A stretch of DNA of 64,000 nt from Maniola hyperantus (GCF_902806685.2 NC_048557.2:6444666-6508665), one strand, 5' to 3'; numbered from the stretch's first letter, positions 29,203-37,904 are shown. A program made the numbers and translations. The notes: generated by a model from the sequence alone, not told the origin.

Positions 29203-29394
29203 TAATTTTCAAAGTAAGATAACTATATCAAGTGGGGTATCATATGAAAGGGCTTCACCTGTGCATTCTAAAATAGATTTTTATTTATTTTTATGTATCA
29301 TAGTTTTTGAGTTATCATGCAAAATGTCGAAAAAATACGACTGCAGTACGTAACCCTCGTTGCGCGAGCCTGACTCGCACTTGGCCGGTTTTTA
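29203..29394 (-). mobile_element. K repeat, left-end fragment
   Basis: Plus strand: TTTTCAAAGTAAGATAACTA, TATCAAGTGGGGTATCATAT, GAAAGGGCTTCACCTGTGCA to GCGAGCCTGACTCGCACTTG, GCCGGTTTTT. It overlaps in content with 28470-28598 but extends further inward. Confidence 0.85.
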
Positions 29395-29504
29395 TTTATA
29401 TAAAATAAACTTATCTACCCATTTTGACATTGTTAAACATTTTCTGACATTAGAATCCAATAGTGCTTGTAGCGTAGACAACGTGGGAGCACAGCGTGGG
29501 ACGC

Positions 29505-29632
29505 CTTCGAGGCTCGAGCGCGCTGGACTAAGTGATGACTTAAGATGGTGGCGGGAAGTAAAAAGAGGATGGGTCGTAAGGTAGCACGCTCGGAAGGCCC
29601 ATGTGTGGCAACAGTGGATGCATACAGGCATG
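29505..29632 (+). mobile_element. 3' end of a decayed non-LTR element
   Basis: The plus frame reads GLSDDLRWWREVKRGWVVR, stop, HARKAHVWQQWMHTG. This matches the RTE-like pattern W-S-D-D-L-R ... A-x-V-Q-Q-W-x-x-T-G with an in-frame stop. Downstream GAAAGAAAGAAAACTTTTTT is a likely tail or another element's tail. Confidence 0.5.
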
Positions 29633-29649
29633 AATTTTTGAAAGAAAGA

Positions 29650-30465
29650 AAACTTTTTTATTTCATAATTACACTACAATTAACACTACAATAAACCTTA
29701 AAACTAATTAAATTAAAAAAAACTGGGAGGTACCTCGGTCAGCATATTAGCACAGAATATAAAATATTAGTACTATATTAGTCTGGCCATTCAACGAGGT
29801 AACGCAGCCAGCGCAGCTTTCTGGTCACCCTGCCTCGTTACGGTTTAGATGATATTTTCGGTCTGTAATTTTAATATTTAATTGAATTAGTAGTTTGGAT
29901 TTGAATTATTTTCTTGTTAATTAAATGATGTGGCAATTGAAAAAAAAATACAATAACCTACATGTACTTATAAGTAAAAATAATATACTAAATAAAGTGT
30001 CGCGTCTGACCAAATATAGGCAAATATATTATTATGTACATTGATTAGCGATTGCAAACATTGACTTCATCAAATCCTAGACAAGAATCCAATATAAGGT
30101 ATGTTGACAAACCTGCCATGGCGACTATACCCAATAATAAGTACAAAAGTTCCCATATTAATATGCTAAGAGATTCAAATAAATAATCCCAAAATCATTC
30201 CATCAAAATACCTTAACAATCTCAAGAAAATCAAAGAAACGCGCTTTATAATAATATTTAAATAAAGATTAAAAATCGATTGATCTCGACTTGAAAATGC
30301 CCGAAACATCTTAAATTAGTAAGTCTCTTAATTAAAAATGTTTATGTTCGTAGTCTCGAATAAAATTAATTCGGGCCCGGCGATAATGTCAATCAAAGCC
30401 CTAATTATTATGACTTTCGACCTTATCGAGGTCGGTCTCTAACGAGATAAGTTAGGGTTCACTAT
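29650..30465. other. unassigned AT-rich stretch
   Basis: Nothing assignable. CAACGAGGTAACGCAGCCAG with CCTGCCTCGTTACGG (29793-29845) forms a loose inverted pair around 30 bases. Confidence 0.35.
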
Positions 30466-30468
30466 TAA

Positions 30469-30996
30469 AATTTAGGAACGATTCCCTGTGACTGTGGCCA
30501 TAACTATATAGGCGAGACCAGTCGGAACATCCAGACGAGAGTGATGGAACACATACGCAGCGTCAAAAATGTGGACACCAATGGGTCAGCAATAGCAGAA
30601 CATATCCAAAATTCGGGTACGACGCACTACATACGATTCGACAAGGTTTCCGTATTGTCCTGGGAAAAGTTTCTAGTACCGCGGAAGATACGGCAAGCGA
30701 TCGAAATTAGTCGCCACCCGAACTTCAATCGTGACAATGGATGGATGCTACCCTCAGCGTGGAAACCGCTTTTTGGCGCTAAGACAAGGGCATCAGTCGT
30801 GGGACGGGACACCATTAGCTCCGCGTGCCTGGAGCACGGTGACGGTTCCAGTGATGAAGAACAGCAGGAACTGTCCGGAGACGATCGGCAGCTGTCTCCC
30901 CCCCTACCTCAGCCACCCTCACAACGGGCTCTACGGGCAGCGGCACGCGCGTCCCGCAGTCAAAACCGCGACGCGTGCGCGAACGGACTCCCTTGA
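30469..30996 (+). CDS. GIY-YIG endonuclease domain of a Penelope-like retroelement (partial)
   Basis: This is the only frame in the window that reads as a distinct enzyme domain without a stop: 175 codons after a stop at 30466. Residues 5-15 (IPCDCGHNYIG) carry the YIG half of the GIY-YIG motif with the Cys pair usual in Penelope-like elements; ETSRNIQTRVMEHIR follows with the conserved Arg and the E-H pair; AIAEHIQNSGTTH, RKIRQAIEISRHPNFNRDNG contains the likely catalytic Glu (QAIEI) and the conserved N-x-x-N/R-D-x-G; LPSAWKPLF closes the domain. The last ~75 residues are low-complexity (SSDEEQQELSGDD, PPLPQPP, RALRAAARASR). There is no start codon of its own that makes sense: ATG at 30544 lies inside the domain, so this is a fragment of a larger protein. 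In family members the domain nicks target DNA for reverse transcription. The intact frame suggests recent insertion or, less likely, retained function. Confidence 0.8.
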   Translation, partial: NLGTIPCDCGHNYIGETSRNIQTRVMEHIRSVKNVDTNGSAIAEHIQNSGTTHYIRFDKVSVLSWEKFLVPRKIRQAIEISRHPNFNRDNGWMLPSAWKPLFGAKTRASVVGRDTISSACLEHGDGSSDEEQQELSGDDRQLSPPLPQPPSQRALRAAARASRSQNRDACANGLP

Positions 30997-31081
30997 AAAA
31001 GAACCCCGTATGGGTTCGAAACTAGTCGGGCTAACGTCGACTACACACGTGAGTAAAGCCGGGACAGATATTATTTAGAAT
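30469..31081 (+). mobile_element. 5'-truncated Penelope-like element
   Basis: The block consists of the open GIY-YIG frame (30469-30996) and a 3' untranslated part ending CACACGTGAGTAAAGCCGGG, ACAGATATTATTTAGAAT. That end recurs on the minus strand at 33842-33903, which independently marks 31081 as a natural element end. The reverse transcriptase domain that should precede the endonuclease is absent. Confidence 0.8.
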
Positions 31082-31111
31082 GAAAATCACTCACGGTAGG
31101 TAGTTCAAACG

Positions 31112-31190
31112 CTAAAATATCAAATATCCTATATTTTGTAAAAGTTCACGAATCACGATATATTGCAAACAAAACATCTGACTGACGCTC
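31112..31190 (+). repeat. short dispersed repeat, copy 1
   Basis: CCTATATTTTGTAAAAGTTC, ACGAATCACGATATATTGCA, AAACATCTGACTGACGCT matches 38773-38845 (TTATTTTGTAAAAGTTTACG, ATATTTTGCAAATTAAACAT, CTGACGACTGACGCT). Both lie shortly after sequence related to the Penelope end or an H1 relic; family unknown. Confidence 0.6.
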
Positions 31191-31194
31191 TGGT

Positions 31195-31448
31195 TTGCGC
31201 CCGCCTTTTCACTCGTTTATTTTAGTATAGTACGGTTATTTTAACGACACGCATAAAACGTTATAAGATGGAGATTCTCGAATCAGTTACGATCAGGTAG
31301 CATTAAAATAAGATAAATTGAGATAAAGACGTGCATCTTCGCGGTCCGTTCGTGGATAGATTCGTATTAATTACGAATAACTTTATGGTAATAAAAGAAT
31401 TATGGCCCATATAAATGTACAGGCGCTATTGAAATAAAATAATTAATA
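31195..31448. other. unassigned stretch
   Basis: No feature recognised. Confidence 0.35.
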
Positions 31449-31453
31449 GTTTA

Positions 31454-31640
31454 GAGCCTCAATAGCTCAACCGGTAAAGGAGTGGACTGAAAACCGAAAA
31501 GTCGACGGTTCAAACCCCGCCCGTTGCACTATTGTCGTACCTATTCCTAGCACAAGCTTAACGCTTAGTTGGAGAGGAAAGGGGAATATTATACATTTAA
31601 CATGGCTAATATTCTTTTTAAAAAAATAAAAAAAATAGTT
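31454..31640 (+). mobile_element. S2 SINE, full length
   Basis: The tRNA-like head is GCCTCAATAGCTCAACCGGT, AAAGGAGTGGACTGAAAACC, GAAAAGTCGACGGTTCAAAC, CCC; the anticodon-loop position reads CTGAAAA, suggesting descent from a phenylalanine tRNA (inference). The body GTTGCACTATTGTCGTACCT, TTAGTTGGAGAGGAAAGGGG leads to a TCTTTTTAAAAAAATAAAA tail. Confidence 0.85.
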
Positions 31641-31667
31641 ACCTATCATCCAACTTCGTCCGCGATA

Positions 31668-31815
31668 CATCCATGCTAATTTTATAAATTTAACAGTGTG
31701 TCTGTCTGTCTGGCTGTCTCCTTGTTTCACGGGTCATACTTTTAACTTATTTTGACGATATTTATTATTTGGTACAGAGATAGCTTGTAGTTATCCTGGA
31801 GAAGGTCAATGGTAC
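31668..31815 (+). mobile_element. H1 Helitron, decayed
   Basis: ATCCATGCTAATTTTATAAA, a (CTGT)n tract, TTCACGGGTCATAC, ATTTGGTACAGAGATAGCTT, GAGAAGGTCAATGG. Ends before the hairpin. Just before it, CAACTTCGTCCGCGATA (31650) looks like a stray Helitron hairpin. Confidence 0.7.
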
Positions 31816-32017
31816 TGTATCTGAGCGCAAGTAAATTTTATAGTATTCGCATCTTTTTCTTACCAATGTAATAAGAATAGGATAGACAAACCCAATTTAA
31901 TTTAGAACTGTCAAACTTCATGACTTTAGGTGCCAGTCGTAAGCCTTGTTTGCACTAAAATTTAGAGTTTTTAACTTTAAAATTCATTTTCCGATGCAAG
32001 AAGCCAAATGACAACCT

Positions 32018-32151
32018 GACGACCTCCCTGGTGCAGTGGTAAGCGCTGTGGTCTTATTAGTGGGAGGTCCCGGGTTCAATTACTGGCAGGGGGGAGTCGA
32101 ACCTCCCACTAATAAGACAACAGCGCTTACCACTGCGCCAGGGAGGTCGTC
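32018..32151. mobile_element. two S3 SINE heads in inverted orientation
   Basis: GACGACCTCCCTGGTGCAGT, GGTAAGCGCTGTGGTCTTAT, TAGTGGGAGGT at the left (A box TGGTGCAGTGGTAAGCG; B box GGGTTCAATTAC) is mirrored from 32101 to 32151. The arms are about 50 bases with one or two differences and a ~33-base spacer CCCGGGTTCAATTACTGGCA, GGGGGGAGTCGA. The palindrome would fold into a strong hairpin. Confidence 0.85.
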
Positions 32152-32159
32152 AAACTACA

Positions 32160-32337
32160 GTAGGGCGATTGTCTAAAACCTGCATCAATCATTATTACAA
32201 TCTCAATTGTTCTGATTGGCTGAATTTGTGCGATTCTTGTTGCAACAATGCATTGTGGCCAACAGTGAGCGAGCATTAACCAATCAGAGATGATTGCGAT
32301 CGTGACATTGTAGCTGTCAACAACCGCGGTAGGGCCA
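32160..32337. mobile_element. G MITE, copy 2
   Basis: From GTAGGGCGATTGTCTAAAAC to CAACAACCGCGGTAGGGCCA. Apart from a 10-base deletion and a few substitutions it equals copy 1 at 24.3 kb. It starts nine bases after the S3 palindrome. Confidence 0.85.
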
Positions 32338-32490
32338 CGGATCTATTTTTTAGTCAACCCAACAGTACTCTCCTGTCATTGGCTGACTGAAATTCAGTCG
32401 AAAGGAACGCTTACCTCATAGATTTGCGATTGAAAATTTTACCATAAAATAGGTACTAGGGCTTTAAGCATGGGTAAGGTTCATATAGTA

Positions 32491-32682
32491 GCTAAAAGTT
32501 CCAAAGTTCGGGTGGTGACCACAGACCTCAACAATGCCTAGTAGATACAGCACCTGTAAAGTGCTGCGGTGAGCGTTGATTGCCGTATTGTGCCGTACAA
32601 TAACTCGATTAGAACGGCCGACTGTGACCGGACATAGTCGCTGGCTTACTATGGATACTACTCTTATTATTCTGAGGTTATA
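32491..32682 (+). repeat. 192-bp tandem repeat, unit 1
   Basis: GGTGACCACAGACCTCAACA, AGTGCTGCGGTGAGCGTTGA, TTGCCGTATTGTGCC, CAATAACTCGATTAGAACGG, TTACTATGGATACTACT. The second unit follows at a 192-base offset. Confidence 0.85.
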
Positions 32683-32862
32683 AATATAAACATTAGCAAA
32701 AGTTTGGTGACCACAGACCTCAACAATAGTACGGCACCCGTGAAGTGTTGCGGTGAGCGTTGATTGCCGTATTGTGCCACACAATAACTCGATTAGAACG
32801 GCTGACTGTGGCCGGACATGGTCGTTGTCTTACTATGGATACCTACTACTAATTTTTTGACA
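32683..32862 (+). repeat. 192-bp tandem repeat, unit 2
   Basis: GGTGACCACAGACCTCAACA, AGTGTTGCGGTGAGCGTTGA, TTGCCGTATTGTGCCACACA, ATAACTCGATTAGAACGGCT, TTACTATGGATACCTACTAC. Differences from unit 1 are mostly substitutions; the segment after ACAAT (GCCTAGTAGATACAG versus AGTACGG) is length-variable. Confidence 0.85.
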
Positions 32863-33125
32863 TATAGGTACTTAATTTTAAGAGTACTTTGACTATGACA
32901 AAATGTGTTACCAATAAAATATGATTCAGCAGTTTACAATTCCACAATGTAAGACAAAATTGTAACGAAATAATTAATTATACGAGACAGCAAGTCTGAG
33001 ACATAAATACTCGTTTTGAGCTATTTTTGGTCAGTTTTGCCGAATTTGGTAGAACTGGTGTAATGATAATAAAAAAGTTGCTTATTGCCCTAGATAGGTA
33101 ATCTTTAGCGCTACCATTGAATTAA

Positions 33126-33355
33126 TCTAAATATATAAAAAGAAAAGGTGACTGACTGATTGACTGACTGACTGAGTGATCTATCAACGCATAGCTCAAA
33201 CTACTCGACGGATCGAGCTAAAGGCATGCAGATAGCTTTTATGACGTAGGTATATCCGCTAAGAAAGGAATTTTGCAAATTCAGCCCCTAAGGGGGTGAA
33301 ATAGGGGTTTGAAATTTGTGTAGTCCACACGGACGAAGTCGCGGGAATAAGTTAG
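33126..33355 (+). mobile_element. complete H2 Helitron
   Basis: A|TCTAAATATATAAAAAGAA, (TGAC)n with one TGAT and one GTGA, and the CACACGGACGAAGTCGCGGG hairpin, AATAAGTTAG|T. It lacks the GAAATTTGG word before CATGCAGATAGC, exactly as the interrupted H2 at 20.3 kb does, so the two form a subgroup. Confidence 0.85.
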
Positions 33356-33498
33356 TATGTAAATACTAAAATAATATTTTCTCAAAGAGTGTTTACATTA
33401 CATACCTACTTAAACACAAAAATAGTATTGTATACACTCTTATACCTACATACATACAAAATATTATGCACTGCAGTGCTTTTTCAAGTAGGATATAA

Positions 33499-33782
33499 AG
33501 CCTTTTTCACACTACGGGATATAAATTAAATTACAGTCCGTTCAAAATAGACATTCAAGGTTAGGTACAATAATTCGCATAGGTACAGGTAAAAATTATT
33601 ACGAAATGTTGGGAACGCCAATTTGATGTATGTAGGTAAATGAATTGTGAAAAGTTGCCGTTGATTTATATTGATGTTTCCAACATTCGTGCCAATTTTT
33701 AGCCCTATGCGAATTATTGTAAACTTGAATGTCTATTTTGACCGGACTATATTAATTATATCCCGTAATGTGAAATAAGCTT
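33499..33782. mobile_element. 284-bp MITE with long inverted repeats
   Basis: GCCTTTTTCACACTACGGGA, TATAAATTAAATTACAGTCC, GTTCAAAATAGACATTCAAG at the left pair with CTTGAATGTCTATTTTGACC, GGACTATATTAATTATATCC, CGTAATGTGAAATAAGCTT at the right; inner arms ACAATAATTCGCATAGG and CCTATGCGAATTATTGT also pair. The break at GTCCG/CGGAC may mean an older inner MITE inside an outer one. Confidence 0.8.
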
Positions 33783-33841
33783 AATAGCTATATAAATTGC
33801 TTTTACTAACTACAGTGGCTATAGGTACTGACTTTATTTAA

Positions 33842-33903
33842 ATTCTAAATATCTGTCCCGGCACGTGAGTAATCACGTGTGTAGTCGTCTTTAGCCCGAC
33901 TAT
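33842..33903 (-). mobile_element. Penelope-like element 3'-end fragment
   Basis: On minus: TAGTCGGGCTAAAGACGACT, ACACACGTGATTACTCACGT, GCCGGGACAGATATTTAGAA. It equals the last ~58 bases of the element at 30.5-31.1 kb with a small difference at GTGATTACTCACGT. It points back toward the longer copy. Confidence 0.75.
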
Positions 33904-33909
33904 TTAAAT

Positions 33910-34280
33910 TGATTACATATACATACATAGATCATGGGAACATATATTCAGTAGAATAGGTATGTCAATGTAATTTTGTTTAATATTTGGATTTGATAAA
34001 ATTCGGTATTTAATAATTACGTTCCGGTAGAATCGGTGAGATTCGTTGAAAACGTGCAAAAATTAAACGAGATCGTTAGATCCCGTGCGTCGTTCCTGCG
34101 AAAAATACATACCTTTAGGTTTATATAGCTCCATAGTGATTGCGGTGGTGACGCGCACTAATGATAGTTAGCGCCATCTATCGAACGTTATTGTAACAAA
34201 CTTTGCAAATATGAGTGAAGTCTGGCTTGGATCGAAAATTATTATTATTAATAATACGAACTAAGCGATTTAATTATTAA
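33910..34280. other. unassigned stretch
   Basis: No feature recognised. Confidence 0.35.
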
Positions 34281-34282
34281 AA

Positions 34283-34512
34283 AATCCGTCAAGTGCGTGT
34301 CAGACTCGCACACGAAGGGTTCCATTCCATACTGTCACACAATTTTTTTTTTTTTTTTTTAATTTTCATGGCGATCATTTTGGATTTTTTCTTATTTGTT
34401 GTTATAGCGGCAATAATACACATTCTGTGAAAATTGCAACTCTCTATCTATTACGGTTCACGAGATATAATCCGCTGACAGACGGACGGACGGACGGACG
34501 GACTATTATAGC
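34283..34512 (+). mobile_element. K-related repeat, variant type
   Basis: The left end AAATCCGTCAAGTGCGTGTC, AGACTCGCACACGAAGGGTT is K-like, but the interior (TTGTTGTTATAGCGGCAATA, CGGTTCACGAGATATAATCC, GACAGACGGACGGACGGACG) belongs to a different branch known to me from many insect genomes. It is truncated after GGACTATTATAG; the GGGTTCC...ACGGAACCC right end is absent. Confidence 0.7.
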
Positions 34513-34537
34513 AAACCACTTAAATTTCGAGTGACAA

Positions 34538-34592
34538 AGGTTACTTTTTCTTGGAAAACTCAAAGAGTTCCCCCGGGCATTGTCTAGTACCT
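34538..34592 (+). mobile_element. H1 3'-region fragment
   Basis: GGTTACTTTTTCTTGGAAAA, CTCAAAGAGTTCCCCCGGGC, ATTGTCTAG. The terminal CTAG is kept but the hairpin is gone. Confidence 0.5.
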
Positions 34593-34970
34593 AATAATTG
34601 TAAAGCATACGCTAAAAATCAATAGAAATCACATCCACTCAATTCCCTAGTTCAGCATCCCCCAATTAGAAGAGCTACTAGCACAAAGGCAAAGATAATG
34701 GTCAGTTAACTAAGTTGGGAAGATAGTTCACTTAGAACCTAACTTTATCAAGTTGCAATTAAGTTCTCGCGGTAATTGAATATTCTCACGAGCCACGCCA
34801 CCTCGTGAACTGGTCACTGGTCTCTATCGAATATCGATTGACTTTCGCTTAAATATTCAGTTTAATGGGCCTTTGTGAGTTTGGTATGGGGACGAAGTTT
34901 AATTTTTGTCGCTTTATCTTCCTAGCTTTTACACCTACCTATACCTACATACATATATACCACTAGCCTT
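34593..34970. other. unassigned stretch
   Basis: No feature recognised. Confidence 0.35.
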
Positions 34971-34982
34971 ATGCTTGCGATT

Positions 34983-35014
34983 CGATTGCCATCTCGACCT
35001 GTTGTGTACTATAG
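34983..35014. mobile_element. FB half element
   Basis: CGATTGCCATCTCGACCTGT, TGTGTACTATAG is the right end only, preceded by CTTATGCTTGCGATT, which looks like a broken H2 end. The rest of FB is missing. Confidence 0.7.
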
Positions 35015-35224
35015 GCAGTGGCGTGCAGGTCATAGAGGCATAAATGCACTGCTTACCCTAGTTGTAAAGCCCAATGCATATTTTTCATTATGACCAGCCA
35101 GTAAACAGGCCCCTACTTAACTAGTGCCTACCCTGGCTTCAAACCCTGTGCACGCTACTGACTATAGGTACCACCGCTTCACTGGTATTATTACTATTAC
35201 AGCTGACGTAAGTAATTATCCATA

Positions 35225-35603
35225 TCCATACTCCATACTAATATTATAAATGCGAAAGTGTGTCTGTCTGTCTGCTAGCTTTTCACGGCCCAAATACCGT
35301 TGTCCCCGTTAAACAGAAACGACAACGGGGACAACGGGATAAGTTTTTAATAATTTTATTCAAATCCCGAAGTCCCCGTTAAACGGAAATTAAGTACAAC
35401 GGGGACAACGGGATAAGTGTTTAATAATTTTATTCAAATCCCCGTTGTCCCCATGAACCATTCAACCGATTTTGATGTTTAGTGCAGAGTTAGCTTATAT
35501 CCCGGGGAAGGACATAGGACTTTTCATCCTGGAAAATTGTTGAGTTGTCACGGGATTTTTAAAAACCTAAATCCACGCGTACGAAGTCGTGGGCATCAGC
35601 TAG
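35225..35603 (+). mobile_element. H1 Helitron carrying a foreign tandem insert
   Basis: Both termini are good: A|TCCATACTCCATACTAAT at the left and CACGCGTACGAAGTCGTGGG, CATCAGCTAG|T at the right. At 35290-35454 the H1 sequence (...TTCACGGCCC / ACCATTCAACCGATTTTGAT...) is split by 165 bases that belong to no H1 copy. Confidence 0.85.
35290..35454 (+). repeat. two ~80-bp tandem units with CCGTTGTCCCCGTT hairpins, inside H1
   Basis: The unit is roughly CCCCGTTAAACNGAAA, a short spacer, CAACGGGGACAACGGGATAA, GTTTTTAATAATTTTATTCA, AATCCC. It occurs twice, followed by a partial third CCCGTTGTCCCC. Within each unit GTCCCCGTT and AACGGGGAC pair. No other copy is present in the window. Confidence 0.85.
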
Positions 35604-35609
35604 TTCTGT

Positions 35610-36180
35610 ATAATTTAATTAGGATAAATGTTCAATTACAATAGAATATGTAGGTAGGTACATCTTTTCACGCCAATTTATGGCAACACTCCCGTTAACT
35701 TGTGTTCAGTTGGTGTTGCCACTTCTCCGAAACACAATTAATAATGATCATTAATTCCGTACACAACACATTTAGCATGCATATTATTTCACATCAGTAA
35801 TGAATCGAAATAATTTTATCGGTTAATTAATACGACAATACGAGGTTAATCAACGCCATACTTTGAATTCTGTGCTTTTTTTAAAGCCTTGTTTCAATAA
35901 GCTTTTCTTTACGAGACGTAAACGATGCGGTAACTGAAGATTTGAAAGTCGGATCGGTTAACGATTACCTGTTTCCAGTTGCCATTATCCTTAAGGCAAA
36001 CTTGAAACTAGGCACGTGCCTAGGGGCGCGAGATTAACAAGGGGCGCGCGCGTGCGATCATGTGAGTTGGGTTTCTATACAAAATTTTGGAGTGACCGCC
36101 TCTTCTTTAATATTGCAAAGTTTGAAGTTTTCACTCTTTTACTTAGTGTAATCAGTAATCACCAACTACCAGCTTTGTAA
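35610..36180. other. unassigned stretch with one hairpin
   Basis: TGGCAACAC at 35681 pairs with GTGTTGCCA at 35714 across a 24-base loop. Otherwise nothing recognised. Confidence 0.35.
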
Positions 36181-36183
36181 TTA

Positions 36184-36351
36184 TAGTAGATACGTGACAG
36201 GTCGAGATGGCGAATCGAGGAGGAAACGCACCCACACCCACACAGCCCCCGCGTTAACCCGGTGCGGGTGAGCGTGGGTAACGTGCGTGTGGGCGGGCCG
36301 TCCCCCCGCCTCATACCACGATTGTCATCTCAACATGTCGCGGACTATACA
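36184..36351. mobile_element. FB fold-back element, inverted centre
   Basis: TAGATACGTGACAGGTCGAG to CATCTCAACATGTCGCGGAC. The centre reads GTTAACCCGGTGCGGGTGAG, the reverse complement of the usual CACCGGGTTA, so the loop is inverted relative to most copies. Confidence 0.8.
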
Positions 36352-36463
36352 AGATTCATCGTTCTTTCGAAGTTAGTTAGTATTTTTTTAATATGGCTGC
36401 TAGAGTCCTCACGACATTTTAATCTGCCTCTGCCTGCTTCCTATTCATAGCCTCAGCCCTCAA

Positions 36464-36542
36464 TAGCTCAACGGTGAAAGGCCGTGCTGAAACCTGAAAG
36501 GTCGACGGTTTAAACCTACCAGTTACTACTGTCGTATCATGA
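36464..36542 (+). mobile_element. S2 SINE, head only
   Basis: CCCTCAATAGCTCAACGGTG, AAAGGCCGTGCTGAAACCTG, AAAGGTCGACGGTTTAAACC is the tRNA-like head; TACTACTGTCGTATCATG is the decayed body start. Rest absent. Confidence 0.75.
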
Positions 36543-36544
36543 TC

Positions 36545-37060
36545 ATAAATATTGTAAAACTACAGGCAAATATAGGCAAAGCTTTACGTACAATTGTATT
36601 TTAAAAAAGTAAAGAAAAAGCCGTGCACTGAATGTGTGTGTCAACATAGCTGTAGCAACACGGACTAAATATATAAATATTGGCGAGGGATTTTAGCACC
36701 TTTCGACACCTATGAAGTACGAACGTACTTCAAACTTCAAAAAATATGTTTCGAATCTGTTTAAAAATGTGCCTTGAATCAACCATAGTTAGCAAAGTTG
36801 CCTATTCTGCTTTACAGTCTGGAAAGCATGCAATATTTACCTACCATAGGAAAATCCCCAAAAATCGTCGTCAAGTATCGTATCGACATCTTTCCCAACG
36901 AAACCTACGTAATATCGTCATAAATAAAAACATACAGACTATAGTTTGCAACAAAAAGGCGAACAATGTTGGACGTACGAGTATAACTTTATACGCCGCG
37001 CACTTACGATCCGCCGCACGCAACAATAACAAACGATAATATAAAAATAAAAAAATCGGC
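36545..37060. other. unassigned stretch
   Basis: No repeat family. Frames at 36746-37039 and 36871-37203 have no recognised motif and overlap one another on opposite strands. Confidence 0.35.
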
Positions 37061-37197
37061 TCTTGCAAAACAATAGTTGCGGCGAGATTCTTGACGTTTT
37101 TATCATTGAGCGGAGAACAAAAGCTGAAGGCTTCCTGTAGAGGCTGCATCACCATTCTCGCGAGGCAACTTGCGGACACACGAGCTTTGAGACATGC
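37061..37197 (+). repeat. direct repeat, copy 1
   Basis: AAACAATAGTTGCGGCGAGA, TTCTTGACGTTTTTATCATT, GAGCGGAGAACAAAAGCTGA, AGGCTTCCTGTAGAGGCTGC, ATCACCATTCTCGCGAGGCA, then GGACACACGAGCTTTGAGA. The second copy starts 251 bases later. Confidence 0.85.
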
Positions 37198-37311
37198 CAA
37201 CAATTTTTTCGAGCCCCGGATATTGGGTTGAGATAAAAGTTCTGAATTGATGACGCGTCACGCAAATCAACGAGAATTCAGTAGGGGCTGTCCTTGGACT
37301 GGTTTTAAAGA

Positions 37312-37442
37312 AAAAGAACAATAGTTGTGGCGAGATTCTTGTCATTTTTATCATTGAACGGAGAACAAAAGCTGAAGGCTTCCTGTAGAGGCTGCATCAT
37401 CATTCGCGAGGTAACTAGTGGACACACGGGCTTTGAGATCAC
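37312..37442 (+). repeat. direct repeat, copy 2
   Basis: GAACAATAGTTGTGGCGAGA, TTCTTGTCATTTTTATCATT, GAACGGAGAACAAAAGCTGA, AGGCTTCCTGTAGAGGCTGC, ATCATCATTCGCGAGGTAAC, GGACACACGGGCTTTGAGAT. A perfect ~35-base core covers the AACAAAAGCTGAAGG to GAGGCTGC part. Confidence 0.85.
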
Positions 37443-37444
37443 GT

Positions 37445-37900
37445 CACAATCACGGGCATATTCGCTATTTCAGCCTATTTGTTATATAGGCATTTATAGA
37501 GGCTATAATGTATTAAAATAGAGGTAAAATAATTTTACAAGCATACGGTTCTGTAGAACATGGTAGAGTCAATATACAGAATTTATGTTTTAAAAAGCTT
37601 GTAGCTTTTGGCGAATCAAATTAAGATCAAAATAACTCAAACAACTATTTCATCTGAAGGATGTTGTTCGGAGTTTAGTTGGTCGCTCTTAAGAGTAGTG
37701 TGTCCATCTTCTCGAGGCAGCATTAACTTACAATAGAGGTGGACGTTCTATTCATCGCACAATGCGACTTGATCGCTTCGATCGGCTGACGAACGCACGT
37801 GAGACCAATGTGAAGCGTATGGTAATAGCTGATATTCCATACGTTTTTTTTTGCTCTTCCTGTTATATCTTTATACTAGGAACAATAATTGGATATCCAG
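37445..37900. other. unassigned stretch
   Basis: No feature recognised. Confidence 0.35.
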
Positions 37901-37904
37901 TTCT

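Noticed and set aside
30731..31078. Second plus frame inside the Penelope fragment
   Set aside because: It overlaps the GIY-YIG frame in another phase and has no domain.
31454..31528. tRNA-Phe-like fold
   Set aside because: Belongs to the S2 SINE, repeated at 22.3 and 36.5 kb; mismatched acceptor stem.
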